Of a stretch of DNA of 64,000 nt, positions 43,380 to 53,472 are shown in pieces (position 1 is the stretch's first letter; the number at the start of each line of letters is the position of its first letter). The notes under the pieces were generated by a model. That model was not told the origin of the DNA. It worked only from the letters and a program-made list of their open reading frames with translations, and made no database searches. A program made the position numbers and the translations under genes. Source of the DNA: Saprospiraceae bacterium (GTDB lineage Bacteria; Bacteroidota; Bacteroidia; Chitinophagales; Saprospiraceae); assembly GCA_028285545.1 (NCBI GenBank), contig JANQPA010000050.1, positions 62,001 to 126,000 on the forward strand, in the 5' to 3' direction.

Positions 43380-46300
43380 TTAGGCTTCATAGTTTAATAC
43401 CGACATCAACCACCTTTCAGCTTCTCCACTACTCATTCCTTTTCTTTTAGCATAATCCTCCACTTGATCTTTACTAATTTGGCCCAGGCCAAAATATTTA
43501 GCATCAGGATGGGCAAAATACCAGCCGCTAACTGCTGCTGTGGGATACATAGCAAAGTTTTCGGTAAGAGTAATTCCAGTATTTGCTTCTACATCAAGGA
43601 GATTCCAAAGAGTAGCTTTTTCAGTATGCTCAGGACAGGCAGGATAGCCGGGTGCAGGTCGGATGCCTCTATATCTTTCTGCTATTAATTCTTCGTTGGT
43701 AAAACTCTCTTGGGCTCCATAACCCCAAATTTCTTTACGCACCCGCTCATGCATACATTCAGCAAGGGCTTCGGCCAATCGATCAGCAAGGGCTTTTAAC
43801 ATGATCGCCTGGTAATCATCATGCTGCTCTTCGAAGTGTTTTATCCATTTTTCAATGCCTATGCCTGCGGTCACGGCAAAAGCACCAATATAATCCTCTT
43901 GTCCTGAATTTTTAGGTGCGATAAAATCAGTTAAGCAGTAATTAGGCTGACCCGGTGCTTTTTGTCTTTGCTGGCGCAAATTATGGAGAACGGCCTTGAT
44001 AGCAGTACGCTCTTCATTATCATAAACCTCAATGTCATCGTCGTGAACACTATTAGCAGGGAAGATTCCAATAACTGCTCTTGCTTCCAGCCAGCCTTCA
44101 TCGATAATCCTTCTAAGCATGCTTCGAGCATCATTATACAATTTCTGTGCTTCTTCACCCACTACCTTATCCTCTAAAATGGCAGGAAATTTACCTGCTA
44201 ACTGCCAACTTGAAAAGAAAGGCGACCAATCAATATATTCAGTTAACTCTTCAATAGAATATTGATTAAAGACCTTAATCCCTGTAAAATTTGGCTTGGA
44301 AACTTCAAAAGTACTTGGTTGAAATCGATTTTGACGAGCCTGATCCAGGCTTATGTATTTTTTTCGTGCCTGCCTTCCCGCTCGTGCCTCCCTTACCCTG
44401 GCTAGTTCCGCTTTTACATCAAGAATATAATTACTTCGGGCATCTTCATTTTCGGAAAGTAAAGAACTGGCAACGGCAACGGCTTTTGATGCATCCAAAA
44501 CATGGACGATAGGACCTGAATATTGGGGCTCTATTTTGACAGCAGTATGTGTCTTCGAAGTGGTAGCTCCGCCTATTAATAAAGGCATGGTGAATCCTTG
44601 TCGCTCCATTTCTTTGGCTACCCCCACCATTTCATCAAGAGATGGAGTAATCAATCCACTAAGACCAATGATGTCTACTTGATTGGCAATTGCCTCCTTC
44701 AAAATCTTAGCAGTTGGGACCATTACCCCCAAATCTATTATCTCATAATTATTACAACCGAGGACAACTCCTACAATATTTTTTCCAATATCGTGGACAT
44801 CTCCTTTAACAGTAGCCAATAGTATTTTTCCTTTAGCTGCTCCACCAGATGCTTCCTTTTCTTTTTCAATAAATGGAGTAAGGTATGCAACTGCTTTTTT
44901 CATTACCCGAGCACTTTTTACGACCTGAGGCAGAAACATTTTGCCTGATCCAAAAAGGTCCCCAACTACATTCATGCCGTCCATTAATGGCCCTTCAATG
45001 ACGTTTATGGGTGTAGGGTAGTTTTGTCGGGCTTCTTCGGTGTCCGCTTCTATAAACTCGGTAATCCCCTTGACAAGGGCATGTGATAATCTTTTCTCTA
45101 CCGGGGCTTCTCTCCAGGAAAGGTCCTTTTTTAACTCTCGACCGCCATCTCCTTTTACCTGCTCAGCATATTCAGTAAGCCGGTCTGTAGCATCAGGACG
45201 ACGATTGAATAAAACGTCCTCTACACGCTCCAGCAAATCTTTGGGTATTTCTTCATATACTTCAACCATCCCTGCATTCACGATTCCCATATCCATCCCC
45301 GCATTGATAGCATGATAAAGAAAGGCAGAATGCATGGCTTCCCGAACTACATTATTCCCTCTGAAAGAAAAAGAAATATTACTAACACCTCCGCTAATCT
45401 TAGCTCCAGGGCATTGCTCTTTTATTTGCCTGGTGGCTTCAATAAAATTAATGGCATATTCATTATGTTCCTCAATACCTGTAGCCACTGCAAAAATATT
45501 GGGGTCAAAAATGATGTCTTGTGGTTTGAAACTTAATTCCTTAGTAAGTATATCATAGGCCCTTTTGCAAATATTGACCTTTCGTTCGATGGTTTCTGCT
45601 TGCCCCGTTTCATCAAAAGCCATGACAATTACTGCAGCTCCATAACGACGAACGATTTTGGCCTGGCGCTTAAATTCTTCTTCCCCTTCTTTTAAGGAAA
45701 TCGAATTTACAATACATTTTCCTTGCACACATTTCAGGCCTGCTTCGATGACATTAAACTTGGAAGAGTCTATCATTACAGGAAGCTTGGCAATATCTGG
45801 TTCTGACATAACCAGGTTTAAGAAATGTTGCATGGCATGTTCAGAATCCAATAGACCTTCATCCATATTAACATCTATGATCTGAGCTCCTCCTTCTACC
45901 TGATGCTGAGCTACAGAAAGAGCTTCCTGGTAATCTCCGGATTTGATCAAACGGGCAAATTTTCGAGATCCTGTGACATTGGTACGCTCTCCAACATTTA
46001 CAAAATTAGTTTCTGGCCTGATGATGAGAGGTTCCATACCGCTAAGCATGGTAAAATTGGGGACTTCTGGTATTCTTCGAGGAGGAATACCTATTACTCC
46101 CTGAGCCATTGCTCGAATATGATCCGGTGTTGTACCACAGCATCCTCCAATCAAATTGACCAATCCGCTTTGAGCAAATTCTCGTATGAAAGCTTCCATT
46201 TCCTCTGCAGTCTGATCATATTCACCAAATTCATTTGGAAGTCCTGCATTTGGGTATGCACTTACATTACAATCTGCTACTCTGGCCAGGGCCTCAAGGT

Positions 46301-47060
46301 GGGGGCGCATTTCTTTAGCTCCCAGAGCGCAATTAAAACCCACACTTAATAAAGGCATATGAGAAATGGAAATCCAGAAGGCCTCTGCTGTTTGCCCAGA
46401 CAAGGTTCTGCCACTTGCATCTGTAATGGTACCGGAAATCATGATGGGCAACTCTTCTCCTTTTTCTTCGAATAATTGATCGATAGCATAAAGGGCAGCT
46501 TTGGCATTAAGGGTATCAAAAATAGTTTCTACAAGTAATATATCTGCTCCTCCTTCCATTAAGCCCTTGGCCTGAATGTAATAGGCCTCCTTCAAATCAT
46601 CAAAACTTACATTTCGACTTCCAGGATCATTAATATCGGGAGAAATAGAAGCTGAACGGGTAGTCGGACCAAGGGCACCTGCCACATATCTTGGTTTGTC
46701 TGGTGTCATTTGAGTGTAAGCATCAGCTGCCTTTCGAGCTACCTTTGCAGCTTCCAAATTAATCTCATAAGCATATTCCTCCATTTCATAATCTGCTTGA
46801 GAGATCCCATTACCACTGAATGTATTGGTTTCTATGATATCTGCACCTGCATCGAGGTATGCTTTATGAATAGCCTCTATAATATCCGGTTGGGTTATGG
46901 ATAGAATGTCATTATTTCCCTGAATATCTCTGTGAAAATCAGCAAATCGCTCCCCTCTGTATCCTTGTTCATCTAATCTGTATTGCTGGATCATGGTACC
47001 CATTGCACCATCAATAACGAGAATCCTTTCCTGTAGCTGTGTTTGAATATTTCTTTTCAT
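43380..47060 (-). CDS. metH: Cobalamin-dependent methionine synthase
   Basis: 1226 residues, full length. Homocysteine domain 1-325 with Zn ligands in GFNCALGA (Cys 244) and [10 protein letters not shown] (Cys 307, 308). Pterin domain about 345-640 with [16 protein letters not shown] near 353. B12-binding domain about 650-895 with [12 protein letters not shown] (His 756, the cobalt ligand), [13 protein letters not shown] and [14 protein letters not shown]. The AdoMet activation domain fills the last 310 residues ([15 protein letters not shown]). It transfers a methyl group from methyltetrahydrofolate to homocysteine. It stands alone, with a TAACTTTG -7 element upstream. I see no cobalamin riboswitch. 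Confidence 0.98.
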   Translation of the reverse strand: MKRNIQTQLQERILVIDGAMGTMIQQYRLDEQGYRGERFADFHRDIQGNNDILSITQPDIIEAIHKAYLDAGADIIETNTFSGNGISQADYEMEEYAYEINLEAAKVARKAADAYTQMTPDKPRYVAGALGPTTRSASISPDINDPGSRNVSFDDLKEAYYIQAKGLMEGGADILLVETIFDTLNAKAALYAIDQLFEEKGEELPIMISGTITDASGRTLSGQTAEAFWISISHMPLLSVGFNCALGAKEMRPHLEALARVADCNVSAYPNAGLPNEFGEYDQTAEEMEAFIREFAQSGLVNLIGGCCGTTPDHIRAMAQGVIGIPPRRIPEVPNFTMLSGMEPLIIRPETNFVNVGERTNVTGSRKFARLIKSGDYQEALSVAQHQVEGGAQIIDVNMDEGLLDSEHAMQHFLNLVMSEPDIAKLPVMIDSSKFNVIEAGLKCVQGKCIVNSISLKEGEEEFKRQAKIVRRYGAAVIVMAFDETGQAETIERKVNICKRAYDILTKELSFKPQDIIFDPNIFAVATGIEEHNEYAINFIEATRQIKEQCPGAKISGGVSNISFSFRGNNVVREAMHSAFLYHAINAGMDMGIVNAGMVEVYEEIPKDLLERVEDVLFNRRPDATDRLTEYAEQVKGDGGRELKKDLSWREAPVEKRLSHALVKGITEFIEADTEEARQNYPTPINVIEGPLMDGMNVVGDLFGSGKMFLPQVVKSARVMKKAVAYLTPFIEKEKEASGGAAKGKILLATVKGDVHDIGKNIVGVVLGCNNYEIIDLGVMVPTAKILKEAIANQVDIIGLSGLITPSLDEMVGVAKEMERQGFTMPLLIGGATTSKTHTAVKIEPQYSGPIVHVLDASKAVAVASSLLSENEDARSNYILDVKAELARVREARAGRQARKKYISLDQARQNRFQPSTFEVSKPNFTGIKVFNQYSIEELTEYIDWSPFFSSWQLAGKFPAILEDKVVGEEAQKLYNDARSMLRRIIDEGWLEARAVIGIFPANSVHDDDIEVYDNEERTAIKAVLHNLRQQRQKAPGQPNYCLTDFIAPKNSGQEDYIGAFAVTAGIGIEKWIKHFEEQHDDYQAIMLKALADRLAEALAECMHERVRKEIWGYGAQESFTNEELIAERYRGIRPAPGYPACPEHTEKATLWNLLDVEANTGITLTENFAMYPTAAVSGWYFAHPDAKYFGLGQISKDQVEDYAKRKGMSSGEAERWLMSVLNYEA

Positions 47061-47484
47061 TACCTCTAGACTGTTTATTGTAAATCAAGCACTTTTTGGA
47101 ATGCAAAGTTATTAAGTTCTAACAAAAAAGACTGGAAAAAGTCGAAAGGTCAATTGGACTTTTATTTTTTTTAAAAATATGGATAAGTACTCCTGCAAAA
47201 ATCCTCTCTACCCAATGGGCGTCAAATGTTAAATTCAACTGTTTTAATCACTTAATTTATAAAAAGAGGGAAAAATTGGGACTATTGAAATTATTCGAAA
47301 AATGCCTGGAACAACAAATTTAAAACTTTTGGACAAAATAATTTATATAAAAAATTTGGCGAAACCTATTTTTCTGGTTTTTAGGAACTATTGGATATAT
47401 GAACCTATTTACAAGTGTCGTTTTTTAATCATCAAATGTTTTTTGATATTGCTGCATTATTCGCGAAAACGTTTTGTTACAATT
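47061..47484. other. Divergent gap between metH and the DUF2061/cys operon
   Basis: 424 bp without a supported gene. It holds the metH -7 element (47104-47111) and an inverted repeat AAAAGTC/GACTTTT (47137-47163) just upstream of it that could be an operator. A frame reading into the DUF2061 gene starts at 47302 but is not supported by the family's N-terminus. Confidence 0.55.
47104..47111 (-). promoter_or_regulatory. Likely -7 element of metH
   Basis: TAACTTTG on the minus strand fits TAnnTTTG and lies about 45 bp upstream of the metH ATG. No good TTTG element is found 19-21 bp upstream, so support is partial. Confidence 0.45.
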
Positions 47485-47739
47485 ATGGAAAAAGAATCAA
47501 GACTAAGAAGTGTTTTGAAGGCCATCTCCTGGAGGTGTATTGCAACAATGACTACTTTTACACTGGCCTATGTCATTTTTTCTGGCTCTGGTTGTGAAGG
47601 AGCTTTAGAGAAATCCACTCTGGTTGCGGGTTTAGAGTTAGTTATTAAATTATTCATCTATTATTTTCACGAACGAATGTGGCAGGCCATTCCTAGAGGA
47701 ACCATCCGGAAAACTTTTCATTATCGGAAAGCAAAATAA
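47485..47739 (+). CDS. DUF2061 small membrane protein
   Basis: 84 residues from ATG 47485 (MEKESRLRSVLKAISWRCIA). An upstream in-frame start at 47302 would add 61 residues not seen in the family. Two hydrophobic segments are TMTTFTLAYVIFSG and AGLELVIKLFIYYFHERMW; the end WQAIPRGTIRKTF is typical. DUF2061 proteins are short inner-membrane proteins often found beside sulfate-assimilation genes, and here cysC follows 33 bp on. Function is not established. Confidence 0.85.
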   Translation: MEKESRLRSVLKAISWRCIATMTTFTLAYVIFSGSGCEGALEKSTLVAGLELVIKLFIYYFHERMWQAIPRGTIRKTFHYRKAK

Positions 47740-47743
47740 TATG

Positions 47744-47751
47744 TACTTTTG
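47744..47751 (+). promoter_or_regulatory. Possible -7 element of cysC
   Basis: TACTTTTG fits TAnnTTTG and lies 20 bp before the cysC TTG, right after the DUF2061 stop. The -33 match is poor, so this may be secondary to a promoter upstream of the DUF2061 gene. Confidence 0.35.
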
Positions 47752-47771
47752 CACTCCAAAAACTATTTCCA

Positions 47772-48368
47772 TTGGCTGAAAATATCCATCCCATCTTTGA
47801 TGAGTTGATCTCTCGAGAGAAAAGAGAGGCGCATTTACAACAAAAAAGTAAAGCACTTTGGTTTACGGGCTTATCAGGTTCTGGTAAGAGCACGATAGCT
47901 AAAAACCTGGAATATTACCTGTTTGAAAAAGGATTTTTTGCCCAGGTACTAGATGGTGATAATATTCGTTCAGGAATTAATAATAACCTGGGATTTAGCG
48001 ATGCAGACAGGCAGGAAAATATCCGGCGAATTGCCGAGGTAACTCGTCTTTATTTGCATTCTGGAATAATCACCCTCAATTCTTTTATCAGCCCTACTCA
48101 AGCCATCCGGAAAATGGCCAGAGATATTATTGGGCCTGAAGATTTTATTGAAATATACGTCAATGCACCACTGGAAGTTTGTGAGCAACGGGATGTTAAA
48201 GGCCTGTATAAAAAAGCAAGAAGTGGGGCTATTAAGGGCTTTACAGGTATTGATGCGCCATATGAAGCACCGGTGAACCCCGATTTAGAAATAAAAACCG
48301 ATAAACTAAATATTGAGGAAGCTGTAAAAAAGGTGTTTGACCTTGTCCAGCCCTATATCACTCAATAA
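47772..48368 (+). CDS. cysC: Adenylylsulfate (APS) kinase
   Basis: 198 residues. The start is a TTG (47772) giving AENIHPIFDELISREKREAH, the normal CysC opening in Bacteroidota; no ATG gives a better N-terminus. P-loop FTGLSGSGKST at 31-41, LDGDNIRSGINNNLGFSDADRQENIRRI near 59-86, ISPTQAIRKMARDIIG near 106 and FTGIDAPYEAPVNPDLEI near 158-175 are all present. It phosphorylates APS to PAPS. 13 bp separate it from cysD. Confidence 0.95.
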   Translation: MAENIHPIFDELISREKREAHLQQKSKALWFTGLSGSGKSTIAKNLEYYLFEKGFFAQVLDGDNIRSGINNNLGFSDADRQENIRRIAEVTRLYLHSGIITLNSFISPTQAIRKMARDIIGPEDFIEIYVNAPLEVCEQRDVKGLYKKARSGAIKGFTGIDAPYEAPVNPDLEIKTDKLNIEEAVKKVFDLVQPYITQ

Positions 48369-48381
48369 GAAACATTGAATA

Positions 48382-49284
48382 ATGAACTATCAAATTAATC
48401 ATCTTAAGGAACTTGAAGCAGAATCAATCTTTATACTCCGAGAAGTAGCTGCACAATTTGAAAATCCTGTATTGATGTTTTCAGGAGGGAAAGATTCGAT
48501 TTTGATGACCCACCTTGCTGTTAAAGCATTTTATCCGGCAAAAATTCCTTTCCCACTTTTACATATAGATACCGGCCATAATTTTCCGGAGACTCTCCAG
48601 TTTCGTGATGATCTGGTGAAAAAAATAGGTGCCAGACTCATTGTAGGATCTGTTGAAGAAGCCATTAAAAAAGGAATGGTAACTGAGGAAAAAGGATTTA
48701 ATGCCAGCCGAAATGCTCTTCAAACAGCTGTATTATTAGATGAATTGGAAAAAGGAAGATTCGATGCTGCTCTGGGAGGTGCTCGCCGAGATGAAGAAAA
48801 AGCCAGAGCCAAAGAGCGCTTTTTTTCGCATCGTGACGAATTTGGTCAATGGGACCCCAAAAATCAACGCCCTGAATTGTGGAATTTATTTAATGGGAAA
48901 AAACATATGGGAGAACACTTCCGGGTATTTCCTATAAGTAATTGGACAGAACTGGATGTTTGGCAGTACCTGGCCATGGAAAAAGTGCCACTTCCTTCCC
49001 TCTATTTCGCTCACAAAAGAGAGGTACTCCTAAGAGATGGACTCTTCCTTGCCGATTGTGATTATATCCTGAAAAGACCAGAAGAACAAGTTGTAGAAAT
49101 GACGGTTCGTTGTCGTACTATTGGAGATATGACCTGTACCGGAGTATGGCCATCAAAGGCTTCGAATATTGAAGATATTATTAATGAAGTGGCCACTACC
49201 CGAGTTACAGAAAGAGGCGGTCGGGCTGATGATAAACGATCCGAAACAGCTATGGAAGACCGGAAAAAGCATGGATATTTTTAA
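48382..49284 (+). CDS. cysD: Sulfate adenylyltransferase small subunit
   Basis: 300 residues. The PP-loop is FSGGKDSIL at 33-41. LHIDTGHNFPETLQFRD near 61-77, GGARRDEEKARAKERFFS near 131-148 and FPISNWTELDVWQYLA near 186-201 are conserved, as is the C-terminal RGGRADDKRSETAMEDRKKHGYF. With CysN it makes APS from ATP and sulfate. A purine-rich 84-bp spacer with GGAAGG-type repeats precedes cysN. Confidence 0.97.
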   Translation: MNYQINHLKELEAESIFILREVAAQFENPVLMFSGGKDSILMTHLAVKAFYPAKIPFPLLHIDTGHNFPETLQFRDDLVKKIGARLIVGSVEEAIKKGMVTEEKGFNASRNALQTAVLLDELEKGRFDAALGGARRDEEKARAKERFFSHRDEFGQWDPKNQRPELWNLFNGKKHMGEHFRVFPISNWTELDVWQYLAMEKVPLPSLYFAHKREVLLRDGLFLADCDYILKRPEEQVVEMTVRCRTIGDMTCTGVWPSKASNIEDIINEVATTRVTERGGRADDKRSETAMEDRKKHGYF

Positions 49285-49368
49285 GGGGGAAGGCCGAAGG
49301 CGGAAGGGGGAAACTGGAAGGTGGAAAAGGAGAATTTAGAATTTTTCAACATTTAACAAAAAACTTCA

Positions 49369-50622
49369 ATGACTCAGCATACAGAATTATTACGTTTTAC
49401 CACAGCCGGAAGTGTAGATGATGGAAAAAGTACACTCATTGGCAGGTTATTATATGATAGTAAAGCCATTTTTGAAGATCAGTTGGAGGCTGTTAGAGCC
49501 AGCTCAGAAAAAAGAGGAGAAAAAGAGGTTAATCTGGCTTTACTAACTGATGGATTGAAAGCAGAGCGAGAACAAGGCATTACCATTGATGTAGCCTATC
49601 GATATTTTGCTACTCCAAAACGAAAATTTATCATAGCCGATACTCCTGGTCATATCCAATACACCAGAAATATGGTTACTGGAGCCTCTACAGCCAATGT
49701 AGCTCTAATTTTAATTGATGCCCGAAAAGGTGTTTTGGAACAAACCAGGCGTCATGCCTTTATTGCTTCCTTATTACAAATTCCACACCTGGTGGTTTGT
49801 ATTAATAAAATGGATTTAGTGGATTATGATCAGGATCGTTATGAAGAAATCAAAGAAGAATTTGCTGGGTTTTCCCATAAATTGGATGTAAAAGATGTTC
49901 ATTTTATTCCCATTTCAGCATTAAAAGGAGATAATGTTGTTGATCGATCGGAAAAAATGTCCTGGTATGACGGCACTACTTTGCTGTATTACCTGGAAAA
50001 TGTACACATAGGCAGTGACCATAATTTTATAGACATGAGATTCCCGGTTCAGTTTGTCATTCGCCCAAATACTGATGAATTTCATGACTATAGAGGATAT
50101 GCTGGGCGTATGGCAGGAGGAGTCTTAAAAAAAGATGACAAGGTGATGTTGTTGCCTTCCGGGTTTACTAGCACTGTTCAAAAAATCGATGCTTATGATG
50201 GAGAACTGGAAGAAGCCTATGCACCAATGTCTGTGACTGTATTATTAAAGGATGATTTAGATCTCAGCAGGGGAGATATGATTGTACGGGAAAATAATGT
50301 CCCCACTGTAGGGCAGGATCTTGAAATTATGGTATGCTGGTTTAGTAATAAGCCATTACAAGCAAGAGGGAAGTATACGATTATGCATACAACTCAGGAA
50401 GTACGCTGTATCGTGAAGCAAATCCGATATAAATTAAATATAAATACCTTACATCGGGATGAAGAAGATTTAACCATTGGGATGAATGATATTTCCCGGG
50501 TAGTCATTCGCACAACCAAGCCTCTATATTATGATAGTTATCGTAAAAACAGAATTACGGGAAGTGTGATCTTTATTGATGAAGGTACCAATGAGACTAT
50601 TGGAGCAGGAATGATTATTTAA
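49369..50622 (+). CDS. cysN: Sulfate adenylyltransferase large subunit (GTPase)
   Basis: 417 residues, so there is no fused CysC domain, in keeping with the separate cysC gene. G1 TTAGSVDDGKSTLIGRLLYDS at 11-31, AEREQGITIDVAYRYF near 64-79, ADTPGHIQYTRNM near 91-103 and CINKMDLVDYD near 144-154 are the GTPase motifs. The C-terminal EF-Tu-like barrels end in GMNDISRVVIRTTKPLYYD. GTP hydrolysis drives APS formation by CysD. A strong terminator follows directly. Confidence 0.97.
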   Translation: MTQHTELLRFTTAGSVDDGKSTLIGRLLYDSKAIFEDQLEAVRASSEKRGEKEVNLALLTDGLKAEREQGITIDVAYRYFATPKRKFIIADTPGHIQYTRNMVTGASTANVALILIDARKGVLEQTRRHAFIASLLQIPHLVVCINKMDLVDYDQDRYEEIKEEFAGFSHKLDVKDVHFIPISALKGDNVVDRSEKMSWYDGTTLLYYLENVHIGSDHNFIDMRFPVQFVIRPNTDEFHDYRGYAGRMAGGVLKKDDKVMLLPSGFTSTVQKIDAYDGELEEAYAPMSVTVLLKDDLDLSRGDMIVRENNVPTVGQDLEIMVCWFSNKPLQARGKYTIMHTTQEVRCIVKQIRYKLNINTLHRDEEDLTIGMNDISRVVIRTTKPLYYDSYRKNRITGSVIFIDEGTNETIGAGMII

Positions 50623-50624
50623 AT

Positions 50625-50655
50625 AAAAAATGCTGGCCTCAGGCCAGCATTTTTT
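50625..50655. terminator. Bidirectional intrinsic terminator
   Basis: AAAAAATGCTGGCC and GGCCAGCATTTTTT form a perfect 14-bp stem with a 3-base loop, with an A-run on one side and T-run on the other. It lies between cysN (ending 50622) and the convergent YD-repeat gene (ending 50666), and would end both transcripts. Confidence 0.92.
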
Positions 50656-50665
50656 ATGATGGTAT

Positions 50666-51781
50666 TTATTTTTCTGATCCTACTTCCAAATCAGATTCAG
50701 AATAATAAATGATTTCTCTTTTAGTGATAATTTGGGGGATTTCATTTTTGAATTCTATTTTTTGAATCCAATTTCGGGAAGAATCATATTCATAAGTTTC
50801 TTTATTTCTGTAAAAATCTTTGGGACGGTGTACAATCTCCTCAATAATTAATCCGTCCTCATTGTATTTTTTCAGGGTTTCTTTATTGATCATGCCATAC
50901 ATGTCATATTCTACTGAGCGGATCAAATTCCCTTCATTGTCATAAAAATTATCAGTATGATTTCTTGTACCATACCTGGAAAGATATTCCTGCTTAACAA
51001 TTTTTCCAAGATCATTATAAATATAGGTCAGTCTTTCTTTCCAGTAATATTCTTTTTCGGTATAAAAATCTATTTGAATAGGCCTGTTGAGACTATCGTA
51101 TTCTATGGTCTTTTTTAAAGCAAGCCCATTGTGGTTAAAAACGCGAGATTCAAACTCTTTTAACTCGGCATCAAGTTTAAGCGTCCTTTTTTCAATTAGA
51201 CTGGCATCAGCACTATAATGCCCATATTCTATCCTGTTTTTATGCTTGTCATAAACATTGATTACCTTGGAAACCAGTGCTCCTTCATTATTGTATTCAC
51301 TACTTTCAATCCAATTATTATTATTGTCATACTCAAATTTGGTGGTATTGATAAGCTGTCCGAGGTTATCGAGATAATATCTTTCAATTAGATTTTGATT
51401 GTCATCATATAACTTGGTGGTTTCCTTTGTTATGCTGTTTTTTGAATCATAATCGAATATTTTGACATTTTTATTATTAACGTCATAACTCCAGGTGACT
51501 CTTCCCGTTACCTTAAAACCTTTGTTGGCGTATTGCGTTTCTTCCAAAACAAAGCCTTGCGGATCATAAACTCGGTAATAATGAGTAGGGCCTTTGGTTT
51601 TCGATCCTATTTCAATTTCCCCAAATTTTTCAACAGCAGTATATTGAAATTGCTTTACAGATTTTACTATCCCGTTTAATCCGTGATGCAAAGTAGATTC
51701 ACTTATCCAGTGTGCTTGTGAGAAGAGCGAATGACTACAAAAAATTAAAAAAAGGAGAGATAGAAAATATAATTTGTTCAT
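50666..51781 (-). CDS. Secreted YD-repeat protein
   Basis: 371 residues. A signal peptide covers about 1-21 (NKLYFLSLLFLIFCSHSLFS). From about 85 to 350 there are about ten repeats of roughly 22-25 residues of the form xxxYDxxxNxIExxxYxxxGxL (KLYDDNQNLIERYY, KFEYDNNNNWIESSEY, NVYDKHKNRIEYGHY, TYIYNDLGKIVKQEY, FYDNEGNLIRSVEY). These are Rhs/YD-like beta hairpins that may bind carbohydrate or form a shell. No toxin domain or T9SS tail is present. Function unknown. Confidence 0.75.
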   Translation of the reverse strand: MNKLYFLSLLFLIFCSHSLFSQAHWISESTLHHGLNGIVKSVKQFQYTAVEKFGEIEIGSKTKGPTHYYRVYDPQGFVLEETQYANKGFKVTGRVTWSYDVNNKNVKIFDYDSKNSITKETTKLYDDNQNLIERYYLDNLGQLINTTKFEYDNNNNWIESSEYNNEGALVSKVINVYDKHKNRIEYGHYSADASLIEKRTLKLDAELKEFESRVFNHNGLALKKTIEYDSLNRPIQIDFYTEKEYYWKERLTYIYNDLGKIVKQEYLSRYGTRNHTDNFYDNEGNLIRSVEYDMYGMINKETLKKYNEDGLIIEEIVHRPKDFYRNKETYEYDSSRNWIQKIEFKNEIPQIITKREIIYYSESDLEVGSEK

Positions 51782-51949
51782 AGCAGTGTGTTTTAGGAGC
51801 CTTATTTGACCGTTTATTATAGTTTCCTTTCATTCGCTTTACGAAAAATATATGGCAAAAGTTTCACATTTAATATGGTTTTGAAATGAATCTGTTGGCC
51901 TCGATACATTATTGTAACAAAAAAGAAATCTAATCGTCTTCAGATAAAA

Positions 51950-53359
51950 ATGAAACTTAACAGACATTTTTATCTGCTACTCTTGTTCGTCCTACAACTA
52001 AATTTCCTAGGAGCTCAAAACCCTAAAGCCAAGCAATGGAAGGAGGATTTGGATCACCTGGTCCGTTATTTTCCAGCCAATGACAGATCACTGGTGCCCA
52101 CACAGGCCTATCTTTTTGATGAGGAAGGAATTCAACTACAATATTTTCAATTGGCCAATAAGTTGGATCTCTTTTTTAAGAAAGCAGATGAATTAAGAGA
52201 AGAAATTCCCAACCTGAAGGACAATGAAATAATTGTTCGAATGGCCAATTTGGTGGCCTTAGCTGATAATGCGCATTCCAGAGTTTATTTATTGCGAAAC
52301 CGGACGGTTTTAAGTAGCCTGGCCATACGCACCTATTGGTTTGCCGACGGGCTTTATGTGATTAGGGCTTTAGAGTCAACCAAAGAAGCACTGGGGGCCA
52401 AAATAATAGCGATCAATGGTACAAAAGTGGAAGATTTAATAGAAAAAGTAGATGCCTTATATGGGGGTAATGATTCCTGGAAAAAATACAAAAGGATTTA
52501 CTACCTCAATAGTCCGGATATATTGGAAGGCCTGGGCATTATTGAAAATACTGATGAAGTAGAATTGACTTTGCGTTCTTCAGACGGAAAAGAGTTTAGG
52601 ATGAAAATTCCGGCCTTGCCCTTAGTGAAAAATAAAACTCCGAGAGAGGTAAATCGGGATCTTTCTCCATTTCACCAACAGGAGGAACAAAACTGGCTCA
52701 ACATTTTGCCAAAAACTAAAGAAGATCTGCCTCTTTTTCTTCATTTTCCCGAAAAAGCGTACTGGTATCAATATCAGGAAAAATCAGATATCCTCTACTT
52801 TCAACATAATCGTGTCCAAAATGAAAAGGAAAAGAATTTTGAGACCTTTGCGAATGAAATGATAGCAGAACTTAAACAACGAACACCTGGAAAATTTGTA
52901 ATCGATTTGCGATTCAATACCGGAGGGGATCTAACCATTACCTTGCCTTATTGGAAAAAACTAGCAGAGCAGCTACCTTCTGAAACAAAAGTTTTTGTCT
53001 TAACTACCTATCACACCTTTTCTGCTGCTATTTCAAGTGTAGTACATTATCGTCGGCTATTAGATGCACAAATAATTGGCGAACCTGTTGGAGATGATCT
53101 CACCAATTGGTCGGAGGGAGGCCGGTTTTATTTGCCTAATTCTGGTTTGGAAATAAAATATGCTAATGGATTTCACGATATGACCTTTTTCCCAAGACCA
53201 GATTTAGGAAAAATAATGTCGGATCCGGAATTTAGAAAAAAATATGAGCAGAAAATTACCCAAACACAGGTATTGAGCTTGGATAAGGAGATAAAAATGT
53301 CCTTTCAAGATTATATGGAAAAGAAGGATGTTTTGTTGGAATACGTCAAGAATTTATAA
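51950..53359 (+). CDS. Secreted S41-peptidase-like protein
   Basis: 469 residues with a signal peptide about 1-22 (ending LNFLGAQ). A PDZ-like segment EALGAKIIAINGTKVEDLIEKVDALYGG lies near 145-172. The S41 core near 315-420 has KFVIDLRFNTGGDLTITLPYW, LTTYHTFSAAISSVVHYRRL (candidate nucleophile in FSAA) and IGEPVGDDLTNWSEGG. The usual glutamate after SAAE is replaced, so activity is uncertain. No T9SS tail. It stands alone between convergent terminators. Annotation as a C-terminal-processing or tricorn-like protease family member is by motif only. Confidence 0.72.
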   Translation: MKLNRHFYLLLLFVLQLNFLGAQNPKAKQWKEDLDHLVRYFPANDRSLVPTQAYLFDEEGIQLQYFQLANKLDLFFKKADELREEIPNLKDNEIIVRMANLVALADNAHSRVYLLRNRTVLSSLAIRTYWFADGLYVIRALESTKEALGAKIIAINGTKVEDLIEKVDALYGGNDSWKKYKRIYYLNSPDILEGLGIIENTDEVELTLRSSDGKEFRMKIPALPLVKNKTPREVNRDLSPFHQQEEQNWLNILPKTKEDLPLFLHFPEKAYWYQYQEKSDILYFQHNRVQNEKEKNFETFANEMIAELKQRTPGKFVIDLRFNTGGDLTITLPYWKKLAEQLPSETKVFVLTTYHTFSAAISSVVHYRRLLDAQIIGEPVGDDLTNWSEGGRFYLPNSGLEIKYANGFHDMTFFPRPDLGKIMSDPEFRKKYEQKITQTQVLSLDKEIKMSFQDYMEKKDVLLEYVKNL

Positions 53360-53362
53360 TTT

Positions 53363-53399
53363 AAATATGATCCAGCCGCCACGCGGCTGGATCATATTT
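53363..53399 (+). terminator. Perfect 17-bp hairpin after the S41-like gene
   Basis: Arms 53363-53379 and 53383-53399 are perfectly complementary with a 3-base loop (CAC) and end in TTTT. It lies 4 bp after the stop. The inner part GCCGC-N3-GCGGC equals the core of the REP-like hairpins near 41,600-42,006, so a REP copy may have become the terminator. Confidence 0.8.
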
Positions 53400-53409
53400 T
53401 CCTAGCTGT

Positions 53410-53449
53410 AAAAAAGGCTGCCCTCAATGAAGAGGACAGCCCTTTTTTT
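53410..53449 (-). terminator. Intrinsic terminator of the first SusCD operon
   Basis: On the minus strand GGGCTGTCCTC and GAGGGCAGCC form an imperfect stem with a 6-base loop followed by a T6 run, 24 bp after the SusD-like stop. Confidence 0.8.
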
Positions 53450-53472
53450 ATAAAGCAAAGGCGAAATATCAA

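Noticed and set aside
47061-47300. Cobalamin or SAM riboswitch upstream of metH
   Set aside because: I could not find a B12-box-like or SAM-like core; only a -7 element and one short inverted repeat are visible. A covariance-model search would settle it.
47302-47484. Longer DUF2061 protein starting at 47302
   Set aside because: The extra 61 residues do not resemble the family, which begins at the MEKESRLRS-type sequence, and the upstream DNA looks non-coding.
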